From the NCBI GenBank assembly GCA_002371705.1, contig DFGI01000096.1, positions 1 to 64,000 on the forward strand: DNA of 64,000 nt, written 5' to 3'. The stretch comes from Bacteroidales bacterium UBA3754. GTDB lineage: Bacteria; Bacteroidota; Bacteroidia; Bacteroidales; UBA1715. Made by a program: the position numbers and the translations under genes. Every line of letters starts with the position of its first letter. The stretch's first letter is position 1. The notes beneath the pieces were generated by a model. That model worked only from the letters and a program-made list of their open reading frames with translations. It made no database searches and was not told the DNA's origin. This document shows positions 18,845 to 29,300 of the stretch, in pieces.

Positions 18845-21800
18845 GTGCGAATTCTAACCCGTCACAGAGCGTTTTTCTCAACTATCACAGCATTGTTTTC
18901 AATGCTGACAGCCAGTTTTGCGCAGTCGGCGTTGCAGAGCGGAACGTGGGCAAAAGTATCGGTCACAGAATCAGGAATCTACAAAATCACATACGAAGAT
19001 TTGGCAGAATGGGGATTTTCCGACATAAACTCGGTTGCTGTATATGGGAACGGAGCTGGACCAAATTCATTGATGAACACAACCGACATTCCCGACACTC
19101 TGCACCCAATTGCAATTTCTGTTGTTACAGGAAACGACGCCGTATTCAACTCGGGGGACTACATATTATTTTACGGTCAATCGCCAAATGTATGGACATT
19201 CGACGCCAATCAAAAAACATTTTCGCACAAAAAAAACAGACTGAGCGACAAGAATTATTATTTCATAACAACGAATAAAAAACCGATAATCATTTCAGAA
19301 TCAGAAAGTTCCGATGCAGCCACAACATCATCGAATAGCTACGACAATCTGCAATTCTACGAAAAAGACGATGTGAACCCAATTTCATCGGGACAAAATT
19401 ATTTTGAAAGCGTTTCTTCCGAAAAATCTGTGCAGTTCCCCACTCCGTATGCACTTTCAAACGCTACGGCGACTATTGCGTTTGCGGCACGGCATTCATC
19501 GCAGGCAAACGTATCTGTCACTATCAACGACGAATCAATGGAATCATTGCTATTTTCGCCAACAAATTCGAACAAACCATACGCACGGCTTCAAGCAAAA
19601 ACATTTTCATTTTCCCCCAAAGAAAAAAACTCCATCACGCTCAAATTGAAATATTCGGGAGCAAGCAGCCGAGGCTACTTGGACTACGTGGAACTCCGCA
19701 CCCGTTGCGCATTGCAAATTGACGGAAACGAGCAACTGATTTTCAGGGATGTCGAATCCATTTCAAATGGAATATGCTCATACACAATACGTTCATCATC
19801 GTCAAAAACAATTTGGGACATCACCAATCCTGAACAACCAATAGCACTCAAATCTTCGTTCACAAATGGGAACACTCAATTTTCGGCAGACTGTTCCACA
19901 CTTCACGAATTCATTGCATTTTCAAAAGATTTCAAGTCAGTAAATTTCGAAAAAATTATTGACAATCAGGACATTTTAAAAAACTCAAACATTGATATGC
20001 TTATTATCGCAAATCCAATGTTCAACGAACAAGCAAACAGACTTGCCCAATTACACACGACCATCGACAAATTCACATGCGCAGTGGTTTCACAAGAGGA
20101 AATCTGCACAGAATTCGCAGCAGGCAGGAAAGACGTGGCAGCACTTCGCGACTACATCCGCTACATTTACATTCGTGGCGGGAAAAAACTGAAATATGTG
20201 CTTTTGTTCGGTGATGGCACATTTGCCAACAAAACAATTGATTTCAACGGGCCATACATCTTCACATTCCAGACAAAAGAAACGCTCAACGAGGATTACT
20301 CTCTTTGCTCCGATGACTTTTTCGGATTGCTTGACAAAAATTCTGGCGTAAAATCAAACGACACGTTTGTCGGCGAACTGAAAGTTGCAATTGGAAGATT
20401 GCCCGTCACGACAAAAAGTGAAGCGGAACACATCACCGACAAAATAATTCAATATTCCACCAATCCATTGTATCGTGGCGATTGGCAAAATTACCTTTGT
20501 TTTCTTGCCGACGATGCCAACGAAAATCAGACAACACACATGAACGATGCGGATTTATTATGTACATCCATCACAAAATCATATCCACAGTTCAATTTTG
20601 ACAAAATCTACGCCGACGCATACAAACAAGTCCGCAGTAGTGCCGGCGAACGTTATCCCGATGTGGTTAAAGCTATAAACGACAGGATTCAGAAAGGCTG
20701 TCTGATATTCAACTACAGCGGCCATGGCAATGAAACCCGAATGATGGCAGAATACGCCGTGGAAGCAACCGCAGTTGAATCATGGAAAAACACCACCAAA
20801 TTACCATTTTTCATCGCCGCAGCATGCAACATTGCCCACTTTGACTACAACGGGACTTCGCTTGGTGAAAAATTGCTCACACAAAAAAATGGCGGCGGCA
20901 TCGGCATCATCAGCGCAACACGTTATTCCTATGCCTCGGCGAACTACACGCTCTGCGACAATATATATAAGTATATTTTTGACTTAGATACGCTCCAACA
21001 ACCTCGAACCATTGGCGAAGCATTTTTATTGGCAAAAGCGAACACTGCTAACGATATGTACCAAAACAAACGAGTGTATATTCTGCTCGGCGACCCAGCC
21101 CTGCGACTTGCCGTACCGAAATATTCCATTGCAATAGATTCCATCAACAACATACCTTTTGCCGAATTCAACGACACAATCAAAGCGTTATCCACACTGC
21201 AAATTTCTGGTCATATTGAAACCCCAGATGCTCAAATAGACGACAAATACGATGGGATTCTCTCAATAAAATTATTTGATAAATCACAGTCCATCACCAC
21301 ATTAGGAAACGACAAGAATGATGTGATTACATTTGATTCATACACAAACACTCTATTTCAGGGAATGGCGAGCGTACAAAACGGAAGGTTTTCATTTTCC
21401 GCAATATTGCCCCAGGACATTTATTATTACAACGGCAAAGGGAAACTCAGCCTATACGCAACAAACGACAGCATTCAAGCCGCTGGAGCATTTTACGATT
21501 TGCTGATAAACGAAAGTTTAACTTCGGAAGACGATGATTTTTCTGGTCCAACAATTTCAATGTACCTCAACGAAAAGAATTTCACCAACGGTTCAATGAC
21601 AAACCAAAACCCAACATTGCGAATTTTTGTTACAGATTCATCAGGCATCAACATTTCCAATGCATCAATCGGACATAGCATAACACTAACAATTGACGGT
21701 GATGAGTCAAACCAAATCACCCTCAACGATTTTTACTATGCCGATTTGAACACATATACCTCTGGTTCAATAGAATACAAATTATTAGACCTTGCCGAAG

Positions 21801-22198
21801 GAGAACACACACTAACATTGACCATGTGGGATTCGTACAACAATCCGTCAGAAATGGAAATAAATTTCTATGTAGTTAATTCAAAGGACGTTACAATCAA
21901 AAACGTATATAATTACCCCAATCCGATGAAAGATATCACCTATTTCCATTTCGCCCACAACCAAGCGGGAAACGAGGCCAAAATCACAATAAAAATATAT
22001 GACCTTTCTGGGAATTTGGTTCGATCCTTTGTAACGGAAAAAACAGCATCAGGATTTCTTGATACCGAATTATTTTGGGACGGGAAATCGGCAAACGGTT
22101 CCCAGATGCAAAACGGCATTTATCCATATACAATTGAAATTCAAACAAATACAGGAGAAACGCAATGGTCGGAACAAAAAATTTTATTGGCGAAATAA
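18845..22198 (+). CDS. porU: Type IX secretion system sortase PorU
   Basis: About 1,117 residues. PorU is the C25-family cysteine peptidase at the cell surface that cleaves the C-terminal sorting signal of type IX cargo and attaches it to anionic lipopolysaccharide. A signal peptide (RHRAFFSTITALFSMLTASFA) is followed by WAKVSVTESGIYKITYEDL, the usual PorU opening. The gingipain-like domain has the catalytic His in FNYSGHGN (His 627) and Cys in AAACNIAHFD (Cys 661). The C-terminal IYDLSGNLVRSF to GIYPYTIEIQT region is a FlgD-like sorting-type domain. No ATG is available: GTG at 18845 gives a normal signal peptide and is preferred; GTG at 18785 would add 20 residues. Confidence 0.93.
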   Translation: MRILTRHRAFFSTITALFSMLTASFAQSALQSGTWAKVSVTESGIYKITYEDLAEWGFSDINSVAVYGNGAGPNSLMNTTDIPDTLHPIAISVVTGNDAVFNSGDYILFYGQSPNVWTFDANQKTFSHKKNRLSDKNYYFITTNKKPIIISESESSDAATTSSNSYDNLQFYEKDDVNPISSGQNYFESVSSEKSVQFPTPYALSNATATIAFAARHSSQANVSVTINDESMESLLFSPTNSNKPYARLQAKTFSFSPKEKNSITLKLKYSGASSRGYLDYVELRTRCALQIDGNEQLIFRDVESISNGICSYTIRSSSSKTIWDITNPEQPIALKSSFTNGNTQFSADCSTLHEFIAFSKDFKSVNFEKIIDNQDILKNSNIDMLIIANPMFNEQANRLAQLHTTIDKFTCAVVSQEEICTEFAAGRKDVAALRDYIRYIYIRGGKKLKYVLLFGDGTFANKTIDFNGPYIFTFQTKETLNEDYSLCSDDFFGLLDKNSGVKSNDTFVGELKVAIGRLPVTTKSEAEHITDKIIQYSTNPLYRGDWQNYLCFLADDANENQTTHMNDADLLCTSITKSYPQFNFDKIYADAYKQVRSSAGERYPDVVKAINDRIQKGCLIFNYSGHGNETRMMAEYAVEATAVESWKNTTKLPFFIAAACNIAHFDYNGTSLGEKLLTQKNGGGIGIISATRYSYASANYTLCDNIYKYIFDLDTLQQPRTIGEAFLLAKANTANDMYQNKRVYILLGDPALRLAVPKYSIAIDSINNIPFAEFNDTIKALSTLQISGHIETPDAQIDDKYDGILSIKLFDKSQSITTLGNDKNDVITFDSYTNTLFQGMASVQNGRFSFSAILPQDIYYYNGKGKLSLYATNDSIQAAGAFYDLLINESLTSEDDDFSGPTISMYLNEKNFTNGSMTNQNPTLRIFVTDSSGINISNASIGHSITLTIDGDESNQITLNDFYYADLNTYTSGSIEYKLLDLAEGEHTLTLTMWDSYNNPSEMEINFYVVNSKDVTIKNVYNYPNPMKDITYFHFAHNQAGNEAKITIKIYDLSGNLVRSFVTEKTASGFLDTELFWDGKSANGSQMQNGIYPYTIEIQTNTGETQWSEQKILLAK

Positions 22199-22249
22199 TT
22201 TTTTATATCCAAACAATAATCAACCGTTTTTCAAGTTTATAAAAAAACG

Positions 22250-22257
22250 TATATTTG
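22250..22257 (+). promoter_or_regulatory. Candidate -7 box for the porV operon
   Basis: TATATTTG, exact consensus, 21 bases before the porV ATG; it lies in the only gap between porU and porV and suggests that porV-ispF-DUF4837-ubiA can be transcribed independently of porU. Confidence 0.55.
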
Positions 22258-22278
22258 CATAATTTATTTATTAAGACG

Positions 22279-23481
22279 ATGCGACGGATTCTATTAACAA
22301 TACTCTCTCTTATGATGGGCACAGCGCTGTTTGCCCAACAAATTGATACAGACAAAAGTGGTTCTCAAAGCACAGGTCAAGACCTAACAAAATACAACGT
22401 AATCACAACAGCGGTTTCGTTTCTTACCATCACACCTGACTCACGAAGCGGTGCAATGGGAGATGTTGGAGCCGCAACCACACCCGATGTGTGGGCACAA
22501 CACAGCAACGCCTCAAAATATGCGACTTCAGACGACGATTTCAGCGTAGGACTTTCATACACGCCATGGTTGTCGAACTTAGGAATAAAAGACATTAATT
22601 TGATTTATCTTGCTGGCTACAAAAAGCTTTCAAAAAAAGAAGCTGTTGGCGCATCGCTATGCTATTTCTCATTAGGCGACATAGAAGCGTACGATGAAGA
22701 TGGTAACCGCGCAGGAATCACAATTTCGCCCCAAGAATATTCCATAGATGTTTCATACTCACGCTATTTGGCCGACAATTTTGTTATGGGTATGACAGGA
22801 CGCTTTATATATTCAAACCTAACTGGCGGAACATTAGAAAATTACCACGCAGGGAAGGCTGTAGCCGCCGATATTTCCGGAACGTATTTCAAGGAATTCA
22901 AATCGACGATGCCTGGTTTGTTGACCGCTGGATTCAACATTTCGAACATTGGTTCAAAAATATCATATTCAAATGACAACAAAGACTTTATTCCTGCTAA
23001 TCTAAAACTTGGATTGGGTTACAACATGGATATTGACCAATATAATAAACTTGGTGTATATTTCGATGTAAACAAACTGCTGGTTCCTACTCCACCAATT
23101 TACATTAAGGACAGCAACGGCAATATATCAGAAACCAAAGGGAAAGACAATGAAGTATCGGTGCCACAAGGTATTTTCCAATCGTTCTATGATGCGCCAA
23201 ACGGATTCAGCGAAGAGATGAAGGAATTCACATTGAGCATAGGCGCCGAATATTGGTACAACCAACAATTTGCCGCTCGATTGGGATATTTCAACGAAGC
23301 CGATACGAAAGGAGACAGAAAATATTTCACAGCTGGTGCTGGACTACGGTTGAATATCTTTGGATTGGATTTTTCATATCTGATTCCTGTTAACGGCAAA
23401 AATTCGCCATTGGCAAACACATTCCGTTTTTCCATCACATTTGATTTCGAAAGCACAGGAAATTCAAACTCTAAACGATAA
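22279..23481 (+). CDS. porV: Type IX secretion outer-membrane protein PorV
   Basis: A 400-residue FadL-like 14-strand barrel. PorV (LptO) binds the C-terminal domain of cargo leaving the SprA translocon and shuttles it to PorU. Signal peptide MRRILLTILSLMMGTALFAQQ, then VITTAVSFLTITPDSRSGAMGDVGAATTPD, the strongest signature of PorV, and a C-terminal strand FRFSITFDFE. Length is normal. An in-frame TTG eight codons upstream overlaps the promoter box and is rejected. The stop codon shares one base with the ispF start. Confidence 0.94.
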   Translation: MRRILLTILSLMMGTALFAQQIDTDKSGSQSTGQDLTKYNVITTAVSFLTITPDSRSGAMGDVGAATTPDVWAQHSNASKYATSDDDFSVGLSYTPWLSNLGIKDINLIYLAGYKKLSKKEAVGASLCYFSLGDIEAYDEDGNRAGITISPQEYSIDVSYSRYLADNFVMGMTGRFIYSNLTGGTLENYHAGKAVAADISGTYFKEFKSTMPGLLTAGFNISNIGSKISYSNDNKDFIPANLKLGLGYNMDIDQYNKLGVYFDVNKLLVPTPPIYIKDSNGNISETKGKDNEVSVPQGIFQSFYDAPNGFSEEMKEFTLSIGAEYWYNQQFAARLGYFNEADTKGDRKYFTAGAGLRLNIFGLDFSYLIPVNGKNSPLANTFRFSITFDFESTGNSNSKR

Positions 23482-23960
23482 TGAAAATCCGAATTGGTCA
23501 AGGATACGACGTTCACCAATTAGCTGAAGGATTACCATTTGTATTAGGAGGCGTGCATATTGAGCATAGCCACGGCTTGGTTGCCCACTCTGATGGTGAC
23601 GTGCTTCTCCACAGCATTTGCGATGCGATTTTGGGCGCTGCGGCAATGCGCGACATTGGCTATCACTTTCCCGACAACAGCAACGAATTCAAAAATATAG
23701 ACAGCAGAATTTTGCTTCGAAAAACCAAAGAGTTAATCTCGGCAAACGGTTGGGAAATTGGGAACATTGATGCAACAATCTGTCTGCAAAAGCCAAAATT
23801 ATTACCACACATTCCACAAATGTGCAAAAACATTGCCGACGACCTACAAATTGATATTTCAGATGTGTCAGTAAAAGCAACAACAACTGAAAAACTCGGT
23901 TTTGTTGGTCGCGAGGAAGGAGTTGCAGTTTTTGCCGTAGCATTAATACAAAAACAATAA
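23481..23960 (+). CDS. ispF: 2-C-methyl-D-erythritol 2,4-cyclodiphosphate synthase IspF
   Basis: A 159-residue enzyme of the MEP isoprenoid pathway. It has the zinc-binding GQGYDVHQL (Asp and His), the AHSDGDVLLHSICDAILGA motif with a further His, DIGYHFPD and the C-terminal KATTTEKLGFVGREEGVAV. Full length. Its start overlaps the porV stop by one base and it is followed closely by a DUF4837 gene and a UbiA prenyltransferase that uses an isoprenoid substrate. Confidence 0.97.
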   Translation: MKIRIGQGYDVHQLAEGLPFVLGGVHIEHSHGLVAHSDGDVLLHSICDAILGAAAMRDIGYHFPDNSNEFKNIDSRILLRKTKELISANGWEIGNIDATICLQKPKLLPHIPQMCKNIADDLQIDISDVSVKATTTEKLGFVGREEGVAVFAVALIQKQ

Positions 23961-23964
23961 TTGT

Positions 23965-24975
23965 ATGAATTCAATTTTGAAATATACCATAATTCTCTCG
24001 TACGTGTTGTTCAGCCTGACATCATGCAAAAACGGCATTGGGGGCAGTTCAATGACGGGAGAGCCAGGAGAATTGTTGGTTGTTATCAATGATGAATACA
24101 AGAATTCGGAAACTGGAGAACAAATCTGTGCTGTGCTCAACGAAGAAGAAATTGGTCTAACACAATCAGAATCACCATTTTCAGTTTTACTTATCAGTCG
24201 GAACAATTTTTCCAGCACATTCAGAAATTACCGAAACATATTGTTTCTTGATGTTGATAAAAAATTCACCAAACCACAAATCCAATACCGCAAAGACCTT
24301 TGGACACAACATCAAGCGTATGTGAGCATAGGCGCTGGCAATGCGGAGGAACTGAAAGAGGTTTTGAATATAAAAAGAAGCAATATCATAGAATATTTTA
24401 TCCAAGCGGAAATTGAGCGCTACCAGCAACTCTACAAGCAAGCGAACAATCAAATTGTAGAAAAAAGCATTAAAAAACAATTTGACATCAACATTTCCGT
24501 TCCCGTTGGCTACAATGTCAATAAAACAGCAGATGGTTTTATGTGGATTTCACTTGAGTCAAAGGTTCATAGTCAAGGACTTATCATTTACGAACGTCCA
24601 TATACCGACACCGCGCAATTCAACAAAGCGAATTTGCTTAATTATCGGGATTCCATTGTAAAAATCCACATTCCTGGTCCTACCGAAGGGAGTTTTATGA
24701 CGACGGAATACATTCTTCCCACTCAATATAAAGTCGGGAAATACATTTTGGATGACTTCACCGTTGAGTTGCGTGGAAAGTGGCGTGTGGAAAACGATTT
24801 TATGGCGGGACCATTCACCAGTTACACATTCTGCAATCCTGGGAAAAACAAACTCATAACAATCGAGGGATACGTGTATTATCCGAACAAAGAAAAGCGA
24901 AACTTTATGCGACAATTACAAGCCATCTGTCGTTCGGTTTATTTTGACAAACAAGTTGACAAAACAGCAGAATAA
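23965..24975 (+). CDS. DUF4837 family lipoprotein
   Basis: A 336-residue lipoprotein with lipobox LTSC (Cys 21). After it comes the family hallmark GEPGELLVVINDEY, then RNYRNILFLDVD, a central KQFDINISVPVGYNVNK and WRVENDFMAGPFTSYTF. The match to DUF4837, a Bacteroidetes-only family of unknown function, is from memory of these segments. Its place between ispF and ubiA is seen here; whether it takes part in isoprenoid or envelope metabolism cannot be told. Confidence 0.8.
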   Translation: MNSILKYTIILSYVLFSLTSCKNGIGGSSMTGEPGELLVVINDEYKNSETGEQICAVLNEEEIGLTQSESPFSVLLISRNNFSSTFRNYRNILFLDVDKKFTKPQIQYRKDLWTQHQAYVSIGAGNAEELKEVLNIKRSNIIEYFIQAEIERYQQLYKQANNQIVEKSIKKQFDINISVPVGYNVNKTADGFMWISLESKVHSQGLIIYERPYTDTAQFNKANLLNYRDSIVKIHIPGPTEGSFMTTEYILPTQYKVGKYILDDFTVELRGKWRVENDFMAGPFTSYTFCNPGKNKLITIEGYVYYPNKEKRNFMRQLQAICRSVYFDKQVDKTAE

Positions 24976-24984
24976 TTATTCGAT

Positions 24985-25839
24985 ATGAATATTGCGAAAT
25001 ATTTTTCACTCATAAAATTTTCCCATACAATTTTTGCGTTACCGTTCGCCGCAATCGGATTTTCGTTGGCTGTATGGTACGCCAATTATCCGTTTGAATG
25101 GAGATTGTTGCTCTGTGTGCTTCTTTGTATGGTATTTTGCCGCTCAGCCGCAATGGCGTTCAACCGTTTAGTTGATTACAAATTCGACAAAAAAAACGAG
25201 CGCACCGAAAACAGAGAAATTCCAGCAGGCGTTATTTCCCCAAGAGCCGCATTGATATTTGTAATTCTGATGTCGCTTCTATTTATAGCAACCACGTGGT
25301 TCATCAACAGACTTTGTTTTTTTCTATCACCTGTTGCTTTGGCGGTTGTGTTATTTTACTCCTACACAAAACGATTCACCTCGTTGTGCCACTTTTTTTT
25401 AGGCATAGGTCAGGCGTTAGTGCCAATTGGCGCATATATAGCCGTTTCCGCTGAATTTGCGATTATTCCCATCATTTTTTCATTTATTGTGTTGGGATGG
25501 ATGGCTGGTTTTGACATCATTTATGCACTACAAGACGAAGAATTCGACCGTCGGGAATCCTTGCACAGCATTCCCGAACGATTAGGAAGAAAAAACGCTC
25601 TCCGTGCCTCAATTGGTATTCATGTTGTAACCGCGATACTTGTTGTAATTGTAGGTTTTATTGCTGAATTTTCATGGTTGTATTGGATTGGTTCCGTTTT
25701 ATTTATTGGTTGTTTGATATTCCAACACACAATAGTTTCACCAAACGACATCTCGAAAGTAAACCTTGCATTCAGCACGACCAATGGATTTGCGAGCATA
25801 GTTTATGCCACATTTACCATTGCAAGCCTATTTGTTTAG
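24985..25839 (+). CDS. UbiA-family polyprenyltransferase (menaquinone pathway)
   Basis: A 284-residue inner-membrane protein with about eight to nine helices. The two Asp-rich motifs of the UbiA superfamily are present: AFNRLVDYKFDKKNERTENREIPAG and AGFDIIYALQDEEFDRRESL. The second motif, with Q-D-E-x-x-D, and the overall pattern resemble the UbiA-like prenyltransferase of the futalosine route (MqnP) more than MenA, but that is a judgement from motifs. It attaches a polyprenyl chain to an aromatic acid or naphthoate. The stop overlaps the stop of the convergent lipoprotein gene. Confidence 0.87.
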   Translation: MNIAKYFSLIKFSHTIFALPFAAIGFSLAVWYANYPFEWRLLLCVLLCMVFCRSAAMAFNRLVDYKFDKKNERTENREIPAGVISPRAALIFVILMSLLFIATTWFINRLCFFLSPVALAVVLFYSYTKRFTSLCHFFLGIGQALVPIGAYIAVSAEFAIIPIIFSFIVLGWMAGFDIIYALQDEEFDRRESLHSIPERLGRKNALRASIGIHVVTAILVVIVGFIAEFSWLYWIGSVLFIGCLIFQHTIVSPNDISKVNLAFSTTNGFASIVYATFTIASLFV

Positions 25840-26315
25840 TTTGCACGCTCTATAGAAAGAGAAAACGAAACGATCCCGAACAACGAATCCTGATGCGAAT
25901 CCAATGCTAATTCAAAGGTATTCAATCCTTTACGGAACGAATTGGCATAGAACAAAGTTTGCTGCAATTCCACCAAACTATCGGAACGCATTAAGCCAAT
26001 CGGTTGGAATTTATTGTTATACAACGGAATAGCTATTGGAATAGAAACAGACTCACCGTATGGAGAACGATACCCCAATTCGAGCGGCAATTGAAACGCC
26101 GACACCGTTGGTTCATGAACAACAGACAGCACCACATTATATAACTGGAACGTATCAGCGGTATTCTCAAATTCAAATCGAGGATGTTCGTTTTTAGTAA
26201 GAAGATTATTTTCGAACGCATACGTTTTTTCATACGCAACATCCTTACCCTCACACGATTGAAACAACACAGACACCAATCCGACAAATAGTCCTATATA
26301 ACAAAACTGTTTCAT
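25836..26315 (-). CDS. Lipoprotein, possibly GldH-like
   Basis: A 159-residue lipoprotein (lipobox FQSC, Cys 21). The mature part is a single all-beta domain with YEKTYAFENN at the start, a YNVVLSVVHEPTVSAFQLPLEL strand pair and ANSFRKGLNTFELAL near the end. Size, lipobox and strand pattern resemble the gliding lipoprotein GldH, and the type IX genes nearby would fit, but typical GldH sequence blocks are weak. An unrelated beta-sandwich lipoprotein is equally possible. Confidence 0.55.
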   Translation of the reverse strand: MKQFCYIGLFVGLVSVLFQSCEGKDVAYEKTYAFENNLLTKNEHPRFEFENTADTFQLYNVVLSVVHEPTVSAFQLPLELGYRSPYGESVSIPIAIPLYNNKFQPIGLMRSDSLVELQQTLFYANSFRKGLNTFELALDSHQDSLFGIVSFSLSIERAN

Positions 26316-26335
26316 ATTCTTGAATTTTTCGCGGT

Positions 26336-26343
26336 CAAAGATA
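26336..26343 (-). promoter_or_regulatory. Candidate -7 box for the GldH-like gene
   Basis: TATCTTTG on the minus strand, exact consensus, 20 bases before the ATG; it sits just past the stop codon of the giant repeat gene. Confidence 0.45.
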
Positions 26344-26355
26344 CAAAATCAATTA

Positions 26356-29300
26356 TTACCGAACTAACACTTTTCGTACTTGCACTGAACCTTCTGGAGA
26401 TATTAGTTTAACAATATACACACCCATTGTTGGCATATAGTATTCAACATCAATATCAGGAGATTTCGATGTAAAGTGGGTAATTTCACCTACTGGATTT
26501 ATGACATAAATATCGTAGTCCTTTACGTATTTCAATATGATATAATGTGGTATTGTATAAAGTTGTAGTTCAGTGTTTTCAATCTTACGGAACCGAGCTT
26601 CCAATTCCACATCTTTCGTCATCATAATATTGCGGACCGTATCAGTGTTGCCATCGCTCCATTCAATAAACTCATATCCTTCCGCCGCTTGTACAGAAAC
26701 CACCGCAACCTGCATAAAGTCGAAGATGCCATCTCCTGTCACCACACCTGCGCTATCATCGCTGAGTTTCAACGTAAGTTGATATTGTTCAGGAACAAAG
26801 TTAGCAATTATCAGCGTATCGCTCAACACGGTAACACGTATGGTGTCGGTGGTTTGACCTGTTGACCAACCGCCCAATTTATAGCCATAAATTGGGTTAG
26901 CAACTAATTCTGCATCAGACTGATAGCTATACAAACCAGCCCCTTCGACCGTTCCAAAATATGAATCATTGACCGACAATCGAACTTCATACTCTATTGG
27001 AACAAAATTAGCCACCAGATTAGTAGATGCCTTAATCCTATAGGTGCGCAAAGCAACGGTGTCGCCATCGCTCCACGAATCAAAGCGGTAGCCTTTTTCT
27101 GGTACAGCGGCAATTTCAATATCGGAGCCATATTCATATGAGCCGCTACCATCAACGCTTCCCATAGATTCATCGCTGCTATACAATGAAAGTTCATACA
27201 CAATAGGTTTGAAACGAGCTTCGTATGTTGTATCTTCCACCACAACAATGCGTCGCTTCATATCAACCACGCCATCGCTCCATTCAATAAATTCATATCC
27301 ATATTTACAACGTGCCTCTATCACCGTATCCACATTTATGTTATACACGCCTGCGCCGAACACTTCACCATAATTTTCATTATTAACTGTAAGTGTCACA
27401 GTATATTGAGTTGGTTTGAACACAGCCATAAACGTAGTATCATTCACAATTACAAATTTGCGGGTTGCATTTGTGTTTCCATCATCCCATTTCACAAACT
27501 CAAAGCCATCGCGAGGTTCTGCAGTTAGCGTAACCATAGAATTATAATTGTAACTTCCCACACCAGCAACGGTTCCCATCAACACATCGTTAGTCATAGC
27601 CGATACGATGAATGTTTTCGGTTTAAAATATGCCGTATCATACATATCGCCATTCATGACAAACGTTTTCTGCGTATTTTTCGAGCCATTTGCCCATTGA
27701 TAGAATTCATACCCTTCGTTTGGAACAGCTTCAACAGTAACTTCGGAATTGAAGTCATACAAATCGTAACCGCCTTCTATATAGCCGAAATTTGAATTAT
27801 TCACAGCTATTGAAATGCTGTATTGCAATGGTTCGAACAGTGCTTCCACAGAATAATTTTTCAATACGGTCAACTGACGAGGATTTTGCATCACACCATC
27901 GCTCCAACGAACAAAATGGTAGCCATAGTTTTCAACCGCACGCAATTCCAACGAATAATTGTAATCGTAGATTCCGCCTCCGTCCACGTAGCCATAAGCG
28001 ACATTGTTTGCAGTTGCCGTAATGCTGTATTTTGCAGGCGAGACAGTATATTGCGCAACGTAGGTTTCTGTTTTCGTTACAGGCGAGATATCATGGTTCC
28101 ATCCTTTGAACGTATAACTTGACGCAGCATCGGTAGCCCGTTTTGGCGTTTCACCATCGTACAAAGGCATATCACCATAATTCAGCACAGAAACTTGCAA
28201 CATAGTCCCATCGTAATTCTTAAACGACACAACATATTGGTTCACCACAGTATTGTAAGTAATTGTATATGTTGCATTTCCAGTAACAGATTCAAGTTCA
28301 GGCGACCAGCAACAGAACGAATATGAATATTGTTCATTGCCAACCTTCGCAGGAATCTCTTCGGTGAATGTTGGCATTTCGCCATAATGCGCCATTTGTT
28401 TCAACAGCACCGTTGTGCCGTCTTCCGACATAAAATTCACAAGATACGTTTTCGGTGTTTTTGCATAAACAGCCGTATAAGTTGCTTCCGTCGTTACCGG
28501 TTGCAAATCGGGCGACCAACTTTCGAACGTGTATGAATATTTGTCGTCAGCCAATTTTGTTGGAATCGGACACGTTGGAACAGAACGATAATTGAATTCT
28601 GTTTGCTGCAAAATCGTACCATCTTCATCCACAAATGTAATCACATACATATCCGATGCAAGCATATAGGTTGCCGTGTAAACCGCATCGCCCACAACCT
28701 TAACAGGAGTAACATTCCAACCCGCAAACGTATATACATTGCCAACATCGTTTGGCTTTTGAGGCAAAGCGCCATCATACGACGGCACTACCCCATATTC
28801 GTACGATGATTGCTGGAGAACCGAACCATCTTCGTTTTTGAACACGACAGTATAGGTATTCGCAACAGACTCATACATAGTCGTATAGGTCTCATCGCCA
28901 ACGACAGGAACAATCGTTTTGTTCCAACCAATAAAAGCAAACGATTCTCTTTCAGAACCCATTTTTGTTGGAACTGCTCCGTGGTATTCAGGCATTTCGC
29001 CGTATAATACTTGTGTATTCTGCAATTCTGTGCCGTCTTCATTAACAAACGCAATTGAATATGTATTTGTAATTTCCGAATATTGTGGACGATACGTTGT
29101 TGCTGCGTTAACTGGAGTTATCGCAGGATTCCATCCCTCAAACGAATATGTGAACTGCTCATTTGATGGTTTTGTTGGAGCATTGCAAGTTGGCAACGAA
29201 CCATATTCATATTCACCGGAAGCAGAAAGCTTTTCGCCATTTTCATCTTCAAATGTTATAGCATACTTCCGCAATGATTGTGAGAATCGAGCCGTATATA

